DNA of 50,980 nt from NCBI GenBank assembly GCA_002392965.1, contig DGIA01000005.1, positions 12,497 to 63,476 on the forward strand, written 5' to 3'. Shown in pieces: positions 1 to 7,129 of the stretch. Made by a program: the position numbers and the translations under genes. Position 1 is the first letter of the stretch. Each line of letters begins with the position of its first letter. Source of the DNA: Bacteroidales bacterium UBA3834. Lineage in GTDB: Bacteria; Bacteroidota; Bacteroidia; Bacteroidales; P3. The notes under the pieces were generated by a model. That model was not told the DNA's origin, did no database searches, and saw only the letters and a list, made by a program, of their open reading frames with translations.

Positions 1-1578
<1,578 letters not shown>

Positions 1579-1593
1579 CAATAATTTAACCAC

Positions 1594-1637
1594 AAGAGGC
1601 TCATGACCTTACACATAAGATTGTGAGCCTCTTTTTA
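1594..1637 (+). terminator. Intrinsic terminator of dnaK
   Basis: The arms AAGAGGCTCA (1594-1603) and TGAGCCTCTT (1624-1633) are perfectly complementary and run into a T tract (TCTTTTTAT). The hairpin lies 16 bp after the dnaK stop and just before the next, base-compositionally different gene. Confidence 0.85.
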
Positions 1638-1653
1638 TATTAACATATTCCTC

Positions 1654-2517
1654 ATGGATCATTTACGAAAGGATATTAGAGAAGATTTTGAATACTCGAA
1701 AAGGCAATATAATCCCGCAGAGGATTGTAACGGAGGTCTTTTAAGTGAATATGAAATAATGAAAGCACACTACATTCTTTCGGACTACTTTTTATCTGAA
1801 GAAGAGTCTGTGCGTTTTGGCATACATGATTTCGGGCTTCTTTCTTCTGCAGTTAGCAGACAATGTGTCGCTTTTGGAGGAAAGGAAAAATGGAATACAC
1901 CTATACAAAAAATTGCCACGCTTGTTTTTGGCTTGGTAAAAGACCACGCTTTCAACGATGGTAATAAACGAACTGCACTGCTTTCAATGCTATTGGCATT
2001 AAATAAAATCAACCGACAGGCCAATTGTAAGAAAGAGGTCTTTGAGACTCTATTAGTTCGAATTGCAGCCAATAAACTTTCTGATTATAAAGAATTCAAG
2101 AATTTCAATGGCCCAGATGCCGAAGTGGAATTCATTGCGGATTTTATTCGAAGAAAAACAAGGAAGACAGAAGTTTCTTTTCATTCTTTAACATATGAAG
2201 AATTCGACACAAAGTTAAGGAGATATAATGTATGGCTTGAAGACCCAAGCGGTAATTATATAAATGTTTATCAAACACGACCTTCAAAAAAAACAATCTT
2301 CAAAAAACAGCAATCACAAAATGACAGAATATTACAAATAGGATTTAGCGGCTGGAAAAAACAAGTCAATCCTAAAGCCCTGAAAGAAGTTTTAAAAGCA
2401 GCTGGACTTACAGCAGCTAATGGCATAGACTCAAAAGTTTTTTACTACGATGCTGAGCCAGAATATAAACTTATCGATGAATATTATCCTATTCTAAAAA
2501 GATTAAAAGATAAATAG
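1654..2517 (+). CDS. Fic/Doc-family protein with extra C-terminal domain
   Basis: 287 residues. Fic/Doc proteins transfer nucleotide or phosphate groups to target proteins, and many Doc proteins are toxins of toxin-antitoxin pairs. The core motif HAFNDGNKRTA (around residues 100-110) contains the catalytic His and the phosphate-binding GNKR, preceded by an all-helical Fic fold from about residue 35. Residues from about 175 to the end form a second domain that I do not recognise with certainty. It starts with LTYEEFDTKLRRYN and has a weak HicA-like look, which is only an impression. No antitoxin-sized partner gene is adjacent. The gene is AT-rich against the GC-rich dnaK next to it, suggesting horizontal acquisition. 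The ATG at 1654 follows the dnaK terminator directly. Family call firm; substrate and toxin role inferred. Confidence 0.8.
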   Translation: MDHLRKDIREDFEYSKRQYNPAEDCNGGLLSEYEIMKAHYILSDYFLSEEESVRFGIHDFGLLSSAVSRQCVAFGGKEKWNTPIQKIATLVFGLVKDHAFNDGNKRTALLSMLLALNKINRQANCKKEVFETLLVRIAANKLSDYKEFKNFNGPDAEVEFIADFIRRKTRKTEVSFHSLTYEEFDTKLRRYNVWLEDPSGNYINVYQTRPSKKTIFKKQQSQNDRILQIGFSGWKKQVNPKALKEVLKAAGLTAANGIDSKVFYYDAEPEYKLIDEYYPILKRLKDK

Positions 2518-2588
2518 AAGCTACCAAGGAGTGCTCCAATCAAGATGCACATTTTTTATACATCAGAATGCGCATCTCTCCAAAACTT

Positions 2589-2668
2589 CATGAGCATGAT
2601 TCCGAAAAATCATGCTCATGTTTTATATACAATCATGCTCATGTTTTTTTGAAATCATGAGCATGATT
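2589..2668. repeat. Two tandem palindromes built from four copies of one 13-mer
   Basis: The 13-mer CATGAGCATGATT occurs at 2589-2601 and 2656-2668, and its exact reverse complement at 2608-2620 and 2631-2643. The order is forward, reverse, reverse, forward, giving two stem-loops (loops of 6 and 12 bases). The first hairpin is followed by TTTTATAT on the + strand, and the region separates two convergent genes. A bidirectional terminator is the simplest reading, but the exact reuse of one 13-mer is unusual. Confidence 0.75.
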
Positions 2669-2699
2669 TTGAAACTTCTTGCGCTTGGGATTTTGTGGG

Positions 2700-3104
2700 C
2701 TACTTTTTCTTGCTCAACAAATCCTCGGCAGGACGGAACTTGGCTTCGGCCAGAGCGGCCTTGATGCCTTTGCCTGCACGGAAACGCAGGTTGACCTTCT
2801 TGATTTTGTCGGGCGTCACCTCTTTCTCGCCGCGGCAGGCCTCGCCGGTGATGGTCAGCGAGAACGAGCCGAGTTCGCCGAGCTGCACCGTGTGGCCGTC
2901 CAGCAGCAGACGCTCCATCACCTTCTCCAACTGATAGACCGCCATTTCGGCCTCCTTCGGGTTCAGCGTTGTCTCGTCCGACACGAGTTTTGCCACCTCG
3001 TGCTCATCCACCTGTCCCACGCTCTTCAGAATCGGATACCATTTGCGGGCACCTTTTGGGTCGCGCGGGTTGACCCTTTGCACTTTGTTGTAAAATAAAG
3101 GCAT
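2700..3104 (-). CDS. HU-related histone-like DNA-binding protein
   Basis: 134 residues from the start MPLFYNKVQRVNPRDPKG. This matches the Bacteroidetes HU-related family (longer than classical HU, N-terminal MPLFY signature), which binds and bends DNA in the nucleoid. The HU fold is visible: a helical N-terminal half (residues ~35-70), then the strand GHTVQLGELGSFSLTI and an RFRAGKGIKAAL C-terminus. I chose the ATG at 3104 rather than an upstream in-frame ATG at 3206 because AAAGGAG sits 5 bases before it and the promoter at 3150-3180 lies between the two candidates. It converges on the Fic/Doc gene across the palindrome pair. Confidence 0.85.
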   Translation of the reverse strand: MPLFYNKVQRVNPRDPKGARKWYPILKSVGQVDEHEVAKLVSDETTLNPKEAEMAVYQLEKVMERLLLDGHTVQLGELGSFSLTITGEACRGEKEVTPDKIKKVNLRFRAGKGIKAALAEAKFRPAEDLLSKKK

Positions 3105-3149
3105 AGTTACTCCTTTCTTTTGTGGTTTAACATTCGATGAATACGAGTG

Positions 3150-3180
3150 CAAAGGTACGCAATCTTTTCGACGTGGCAAA
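3150..3180 (-). promoter_or_regulatory. sigma-ABfr type promoter of the HU-like gene
   Basis: On the minus strand, TTTG (3177-3180) is followed after exactly 19 bp by TACCTTTG (3150-3157), matching the Bacteroidetes -33/-7 consensus (TTTG, TAnnTTTG). It leaves a leader of about 40 bases to the ATG at 3104. Confidence 0.75.
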
Positions 3181-3223
3181 AACTTTTTTGCAATCCAATC
3201 CCCCACGACTGAGCTTTATGTAT

Positions 3224-3733
3224 TCAAATCTTTACAAATTCGTATCTATATTCTCGACGTACTATTTCTGTTGAATCGGGAATGTTGTCGTAATCGTGCT
3301 CATGCACTTCTTCTCGAGTTTCTCCCAAAATGAGTTTTGTCGAAGAAAGTTCTTTTATTTTATAATTGTAATAGCGATTACTACTACTGCTTAGAGGGTG
3401 TGTTAGGGCAAGCATATCTCCACTTACAACATAAGTGCCGTACTCATGTGCATTGACGTACCATTTCCCATCGCTTGTCATTTTCCATCTATCACCATAG
3501 AAATCCCAACCATCAACACGAGTTGTGTCTTGCCAAACATTACCACCATACTCATGATAATAGTGGTCATATGAATGGACACAATCCCAATCTCCGACAA
3601 TCATTTCTTCGTAAGACCCGTTGTTGGACGTAGAAGAATCATCGTTGCCCTCATCTTTGTTGCAGGACATCATCATAGCAGTTGCTGCAAAGCATAGCAT
3701 TAGTCCAATTGTTTTGAATACGTTTATTCTCAT
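3224..3733 (-). CDS. Small lipoprotein, lipocalin-like
   Basis: 169 residues with a clear lipoprotein signal: hydrophobic stretch IGLMLCFAATAMMMSC with the lipobox Cys at about residue 24. An acidic, Ser-rich linker (NKDEGNDDSSTSNNGS) follows, as in many surface-exposed Bacteroidetes lipoproteins. The mature part begins EEMIVGDWDCVHS and continues with alternating strands (WKMTSDGKWYVNAHEYGTYVV), a pattern typical of lipocalin-like domains whose first strand is 'I-G-W/D-W'. No ligand can be named. The gene stands alone in an AT-rich accessory region; its only neighbours are the HU-like gene downstream and a long non-coding stretch upstream. Lipoprotein call firm, fold tentative. Confidence 0.75.
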   Translation of the reverse strand: MRINVFKTIGLMLCFAATAMMMSCNKDEGNDDSSTSNNGSYEEMIVGDWDCVHSYDHYYHEYGGNVWQDTTRVDGWDFYGDRWKMTSDGKWYVNAHEYGTYVVSGDMLALTHPLSSSSNRYYNYKIKELSSTKLILGETREEVHEHDYDNIPDSTEIVRREYRYEFVKI

Positions 3734-3793
3734 TGTTTTTGTGGCGGTTTTATCCTGTTGCCTCTTCAGTTTTATAAAGATTAAACAAATTTC

Positions 3794-3814
3794 GGCTCCC
3801 GTCTATTGAGCCGG
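3794..3814 (-). terminator. Possible terminator hairpin of the copy-A transcript
   Basis: CGGCTC (3794-3799) and GAGCCG (3809-3814) form a 6-bp stem with a 9-base loop. On the minus strand it is followed by AAATTTGTTTAATC. It sits where a transcript started in copy A would end; weak stem, so tentative. Confidence 0.45.
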
Positions 3815-3880
3815 AAGCCGATGTTTGAATAAGGTGCATAAAGAAAGGCGCAAATCCTTTCGTTCTAAATGTCACTTATT

Positions 3881-4008
3881 CTTTGAGAAGGTGGTCTGGA
3901 AATACCTTTGTGTAAATAAGTGGGGAAAGAATCCACGCCATCGCGTGAACTATCCGCAATCTTATTTCCACACAGATGTAAATGATTTTCCAGACCGTTT
4001 ACTCAAAG
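3881..4008. repeat. Long imperfect inverted repeat, about 128 bp
   Basis: Left arm 3881-3920 and right arm 3961-4008 are imperfect reverse complements. Matching blocks include CTTTGAG / CTCAAAG at the tips, GGTCTGGAAA / TTTTCCAGACC inside them, and AAATAAG / CTTATTT at the inner edge. The centre carries a further small hairpin, CACGC (3934-3938) with GCGTG (3943-3947). It could be a miniature transposable element or part of a structured RNA. Confidence 0.6.
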
Positions 4009-4014
4009 GAAACA

Positions 4015-4106
4015 AGAGCGTCAAGCTCAATATGTCTTTGTTATATTTCTACGTTTTATGTCATCATCATTTTATCAATTTCACGCTGCAAAGATACACA
4101 TTATCA
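4015..4106. repeat. Direct repeat copy A (promoter/leader unit)
   Basis: Near-identical to 4835-4925, with about eight differences by eye. It contains a minus-strand -7 box TATCTTTG (4089-4096) and a conserved ~70-base transcribed leader including the stem GAGC-loop-GCTC. Unlike copy B, no TTTG is found 19 bp upstream of the -7 box, because the repeat ends where the DUF2442 gene begins. Confidence 0.8.
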
Positions 4107-4358
4107 TCTAATCACACCTTCGTGCAGTTGCTCAATGGGGAATATCAAGTCCCAGTTGCGACCCCATACGATGTTGCCGCCGTCTAGGGTGAAGGTGCGG
4201 AACTTCTTGGGGTCAAGGTATTTATTGTACTGCGGATGCGGGTGCCGACGGATGTAGTCGCCGACATCCACCGTGCTGTCGGTGCCGTCGCTGAAAACCA
4301 GCCGCACCTTCAACCCGCCAAGGTCAACTGCTTCCGTTATGTATAATCTATCGCTCAT
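4104..4358 (-). CDS. DUF2442 protein
   Basis: 84 residues from MSDRLYITEAVDLGG. It is a small DUF2442-type protein with the usual pattern: a short N-terminal strand pair, LVFSDGTDSTVDVGDYI, then FRTFTLDGGNIVWGRNWDLIF near the C-terminus. DUF2442 and DUF4160 genes are commonly adjacent and have been predicted to be toxin-antitoxin partners; no activity follows from the sequence. The ATG at 4358 overlaps the upstream stop as ATGA, implying translational coupling, so I prefer it over an in-frame ATG 20 codons earlier. The stop lies at the very edge of direct repeat copy A. Confidence 0.8.
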   Translation of the reverse strand: MSDRLYITEAVDLGGLKVRLVFSDGTDSTVDVGDYIRRHPHPQYNKYLDPKKFRTFTLDGGNIVWGRNWDLIFPIEQLHEGVIR

Positions 4359-4657
4359 AGTTTTGTCTTGATATTGGTGCTTCTCACTTGCTGCTTCATC
4401 ACAAAGAACCGCACCCATTTGTCGATGATATTCTTGCTATATTTTCTAATAAATGCCTCTGCTATGCGCTTGTCCTTCGATGACAACGGAGGCACACCAT
4501 GTTTCTCCCGGATATTGATTTGTTCCAAGCTGCCGTTCATCATGATAAGCTCGAATATACTCTCCTCATCTCCGTGTTTTACATGTACATGAATAGGCTC
4601 ATGCTCATTGGAGTAGAAGTAGAATATAAATCCGAAGTATTCGTATATTTTAGGCAT
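4355..4657 (-). CDS. DUF4160 protein
   Basis: 100 residues. The N-terminus MPKIYEYFGFIFYFYSNEHEPIHVHVKHG is the DUF4160 signature (aromatic-rich strand, then HEPxHVHV). The rest is helical and basic, ending in a KxxK-rich tail. It is the first gene of a two-gene unit with DUF2442, joined by an ATGA overlap, and has its own promoter 24 bp upstream. The pair is flanked by ~91-bp direct repeats, as if carried as a cassette. A toxin-antitoxin role is only a prediction from the usual pairing. Function unknown. Confidence 0.8.
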   Translation of the reverse strand: MPKIYEYFGFIFYFYSNEHEPIHVHVKHGDEESIFELIMMNGSLEQINIREKHGVPPLSSKDKRIAEAFIRKYSKNIIDKWVRFFVMKQQVRSTNIKTKL

Positions 4658-4680
4658 ATCGTTGTTATTATTTCACGCTG

Positions 4681-4711
4681 CAAAGATACGAATAAATATT
4701 CGTCTGGCAAA
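4681..4711 (-). promoter_or_regulatory. Promoter of the DUF4160-DUF2442 pair
   Basis: Minus-strand TTTG (4708-4711), a 19-bp spacer and TATCTTTG (4681-4688). Expected start near 4674, giving a leader of about 17 bases. The first transcribed bases (GCAGCGTGAAA) are shared with the promoters in repeats A and B. Confidence 0.8.
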
Positions 4712-4743
4712 ATAAATGTTGTCGTGCGGAGAAAAAAGAAAAT

Positions 4744-4768
4744 ATTCTCCGCAAAAAATGCGGAGAAT
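4744..4768 (-). terminator. Minus-strand intrinsic terminator
   Basis: Perfect 10-bp stem ATTCTCCGCA (4744-4753) / TGCGGAGAAT (4759-4768) with a 5-base loop, followed on the minus strand by ATTTTCTTTTTTC. It would stop any transcript coming from repeat B before the DUF4160 promoter. Confidence 0.75.
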
Positions 4769-4789
4769 AATAGCTTTGCCGGTTATACA

Positions 4790-4901
4790 AAACAAAATCC
4801 GCCGCTTCAATAAGCGGCGGAAGTTGGATGAATTAGAGCATCAAGCTCAATATGTCTTTGTCTATTTCTACATTTTATGTCATAATCATTTCATCATTTT
4901 C
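4790..4901 (-). ncRNA. Candidate small RNA from repeat B
   Basis: A consensus promoter (4908-4938) predicts a start near 4901. A strong terminator (4799-4820, tail ATTTTGTTTTG) lies about 85-100 bases downstream. The short frames in between are closed within a few codons: each ATG is followed almost at once by a stop. So a transcript of roughly 110 nt with no protein is predicted. The leader is conserved in repeat A. Prediction only. Confidence 0.4.
4799..4820 (-). terminator. Minus-strand intrinsic terminator
   Basis: Perfect 9-bp GC-rich stem CCGCCGCTT (4799-4807) / AAGCGGCGG (4812-4820), loop of 4. On the minus strand it is followed by ATTTTGTTTTG. Confidence 0.8.
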
Positions 4902-4925
4902 ACGCTGCAAAGATACACATTATTA
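4835..4925. repeat. Direct repeat copy B (promoter/leader unit)
   Basis: Second copy of the 4015-4106 repeat. Together the two copies flank the DUF4160-DUF2442 pair. The stem GAGC / GCTC is kept while the loop base differs, so the hairpin is preserved across copies. Confidence 0.8.
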
Positions 4926-4938
4926 TTTATTTGGCAAA
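4908..4938 (-). promoter_or_regulatory. Promoter in repeat B
   Basis: Minus-strand TTTG (4935-4938), 19-bp spacer, TATCTTTG (4908-4915): a full match to the Bacteroidetes consensus. It lies directly after the stop of the Fic gene and points at the terminator pair rather than at a gene. Confidence 0.75.
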
Positions 4939-4945
4939 ATATTCA

Positions 4946-5983
4946 TTAGAAATACTCTTCGACGGCAAATTTATATTGTGAGATGAATATTTCTTTGAAA
5001 GGTACGATGTTGTTCTGTTCGTAGAAGACCAGCATGGCTTTCTTGTAGTCGATGGAATCGACGGTGCGGAAAGACAACGGGCAGTAGTTATTGGCAAGCA
5101 GGATGCCATTGCTGACAAGTCGCGCGGTGCGTTTGTTGCCGTCGGTGAACGGTTGGATATAACTTATCAGCAACAAAGCCAATAGCGCTTTCTCAAATAC
5201 ACTCTGCCGTTGGTTTATAAGAGTACAGGTATCCTCTATTGCCTCGCGTATCTGAAATTCGTTGTCAAGTGGGCGATAGTTAGTTCCTGTGATACCCACA
5301 CGACGGTGTCGCAGTCCTTTATCTGTCTCAAGCCCTTCTACAAGCATGGACTGAATGTCCTCTATCCGTCTAACGGAGAGCTCTTGTAGGTAGTCCTTGT
5401 TGTCAAGAAGGAAACGTAGTGTGTATTTGTGGTTGAGAAGCATGACCGCTTCCTCCTGCGTCTTACCATCGGCGGTTTTGCTCTCACGAAGCAGACGCTC
5501 AGTTTCCAATAACGAGTAGGTGTTGCCTTCTATCTGCGACGATTTCCAGCTTAGGTCCACTCCCAGACGTTCCATCTCTTTGCGGTAGGTGGTAGGCGAC
5601 AACTCACTCATATTCTGCTTAAATTGTGCCTGTAAAGCCTCGAGTTGCAACAGTTCCTCGTTTGTAAAAAGATGTACAGAAGGAAGAATGTCTGTGATAA
5701 GGTCAAAGTTGAATGTGGATTGTATCTGTCGCGCATCCTGGTCGTGCAGGAAGTAGGTGTTTATATCGATGGGCGTAGCTATGCGACAGGCTTTTGAAAG
5801 GCTATAGCGAGTAGCCTTGCCTTGTCCGCTCACAATGATATTTCCCGCCGATATTTGTGCCGACAGCATTCTTTTCAGCGTTGTATCGCTGCTATCAAAC
5901 ATAATACCCTCTGCAATGTCTTTACGCGAAGACATAGGATGAAACTGCAAGTAACGCAAGATGTTCACGTCATCCATAACCAT
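4946..5983 (-). CDS. Fic-domain protein with winged helix; catalytic His replaced by Gln
   Basis: 345 residues. The order is winged-helix-like N-terminus (about 1-65), a linker, the inhibitory-helix motif SSQIEGN (148-154, fitting S/TxxxEG/N of self-inhibited Fic proteins), and the Fic core with QPFTDGNKRTAR (277-288). The canonical motif is HxFxDGNxRxxR. Here position 277 is CAA (Gln; bases 5153-5155) where the catalytic His is expected, while all phosphate-binding residues remain. AMP transfer is therefore doubtful: the protein may be a regulator, bind nucleotide without catalysis, or do different chemistry. Start: ATG at 5983 has GGGA only two bases upstream. The ATG two codons later (5977) has better spacing and may be the true start. 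Confidence 0.88.
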   Translation of the reverse strand: MVMDDVNILRYLQFHPMSSRKDIAEGIMFDSSDTTLKRMLSAQISAGNIIVSGQGKATRYSLSKACRIATPIDINTYFLHDQDARQIQSTFNFDLITDILPSVHLFTNEELLQLEALQAQFKQNMSELSPTTYRKEMERLGVDLSWKSSQIEGNTYSLLETERLLRESKTADGKTQEEAVMLLNHKYTLRFLLDNKDYLQELSVRRIEDIQSMLVEGLETDKGLRHRRVGITGTNYRPLDNEFQIREAIEDTCTLINQRQSVFEKALLALLLISYIQPFTDGNKRTARLVSNGILLANNYCPLSFRTVDSIDYKKAMLVFYEQNNIVPFKEIFISQYKFAVEEYF

Positions 5984-6005
5984 TGTCCCTTTTTAAAATA
6001 CGGTG

Positions 6006-6013
6006 CAAAAATA
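6006..6013 (-). promoter_or_regulatory. -7 box upstream of the Fic gene
   Basis: Minus-strand TATTTTTG (TAnnTTTG) with the expected start about 15 bases before the Fic ATG. No TTTG occurs at 19-21 bp, so only the -7 element supports it. Confidence 0.45.
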
Positions 6014-6066
6014 CTAATCTTTTTGCAAATACAGACCAAATAGTTGCATTTTTTTCAAAAAAACCA

Positions 6067-7110
6067 TCAGTTTTTGACCCGATTCATCTGCGACTGCTGG
6101 TACTGGCGGGCCTGCTCCACAAGTGTCTTGAAGTAGGCGACGGCTTCGTCGTAGGTCATGAAGTCGGCGGCGTTCTCGTCGTGGTCGAGACGCTTGACGA
6201 CAGCGGCCTCTGGATGGTACTGCAGGGCGACGGCGAAGGTCTTGTCGGTGCGCTGCACAGCCTCGATGATGTCGATGCCGTCGGTGGTCAGCATGCCGGT
6301 GACACGCAGCGGGGTACCCTCGACGCTGCCGGCGGCCTGGTGGTGCCACGAAGGCGCTCCATGGATGATTGTGTGATTGTGTGATTGCGTTAATGCGTTA
6401 GTGTTTGAAGATTCAACGGTCTTATAGAGCCACGAGGTGGTGTCGATCACATAGACATCGTGCGGCGCGTAGTCGCGGTAGACGCCGGGCTCCACCTGGT
6501 TGCGGTGCTCGTAGTTGTAGCTCTTGCCCTGCTGGGCGAAGTAGGTGGGGAGGTCCTGGATGATGGTGCCGCCGGAGACGACGACGAGCATCTGCATACC
6601 GCGGCACATGCCCATCACGGGGATGTCGTTGGCGAGGCAGTAGCTCATGGTGAGGTAGTCCGACACGTCGCGTGTGGCGTTGTAGTCCTTCTCGGCCTCG
6701 ATGCCGTGCCACGGCTCGGGGTTGCGCAGCAGCGTGGGGGCGATGTCCTCGCCGCCGGTGAAGACCACGGCACAGACACCCTCAACCGAAGTGCTTACAT
6801 TCGAATTGTCGTAGCCAGCCTTCACCATGTCGGCATACTGCTGCAGCAGCACGTCGTTCTCGTCGATATATTCCGGTGCGAGGGTTGAATCGACGTAGTT
6901 CCAGCCCTCCATCCGCACCTGCGGCAGCAGGACGGGCTCGGCGCCAGCCTCGCGCAGGGCGCAGACGACGTTGGTATAGAATTCCGACTGGGTGTCGGCG
7001 CGCCAGGCGATGCCTATGCGCACGGGTTCTTCGGCGGGAGTGCTCTTCTTGTTGAAGCACGAGGTGAAAAGCGTGGCCGCTACGGCCAGCATCAGGAATA
7101 TTTTCTTCAT
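6067..7110 (-). CDS. Peptidase C26-type glutamine amidotransferase lipoprotein
   Basis: 347 residues. It belongs to the gamma-glutamyl hydrolase / gamma-glutamyl-GABA hydrolase (PuuD-like) class-I amidotransferase family. The nucleophile elbow PVMGMCRGMQMLVVVSGG (Cys at about 169) and the C-terminal QYHPE carry the catalytic Cys, His and Glu. Unlike cytosolic PuuD it begins with a lipoprotein signal, MLAVAATLFTSC, so it should act anchored outside the inner membrane, perhaps on gamma-glutamyl peptides. It is the last gene of a trmH-sstT-C26 unit, 19 bp after sstT. A Na+/Ser-Thr symporter next to an exported gamma-glutamyl-type hydrolase suggests scavenging, which is inference. Family firm, substrate unknown. 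Confidence 0.88.
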   Translation of the reverse strand: MKKIFLMLAVAATLFTSCFNKKSTPAEEPVRIGIAWRADTQSEFYTNVVCALREAGAEPVLLPQVRMEGWNYVDSTLAPEYIDENDVLLQQYADMVKAGYDNSNVSTSVEGVCAVVFTGGEDIAPTLLRNPEPWHGIEAEKDYNATRDVSDYLTMSYCLANDIPVMGMCRGMQMLVVVSGGTIIQDLPTYFAQQGKSYNYEHRNQVEPGVYRDYAPHDVYVIDTTSWLYKTVESSNTNALTQSHNHTIIHGAPSWHHQAAGSVEGTPLRVTGMLTTDGIDIIEAVQRTDKTFAVALQYHPEAAVVKRLDHDENAADFMTYDEAVAYFKTLVEQARQYQQSQMNRVKN

Positions 7111-7129
7111 GGTTGTAATGTGTTTAGTG

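Larger units (their letters stand above)
3734..4103. other. Non-coding stretch with structured DNA
   Basis: About 370 bases with no convincing gene; the open frames here have no recognisable composition or motif. It holds a hairpin (3794-3814), a long imperfect inverted repeat (3881-4008) and copy A of a duplicated promoter/leader repeat (4015-4106). Confidence 0.7.

Noticed and set aside
3825..4187. A 120-codon + strand frame over the inverted repeat and repeat A
   Set aside because: It crosses the inverted repeat and the DUF2442 gene on the other strand and shows no protein-like pattern.
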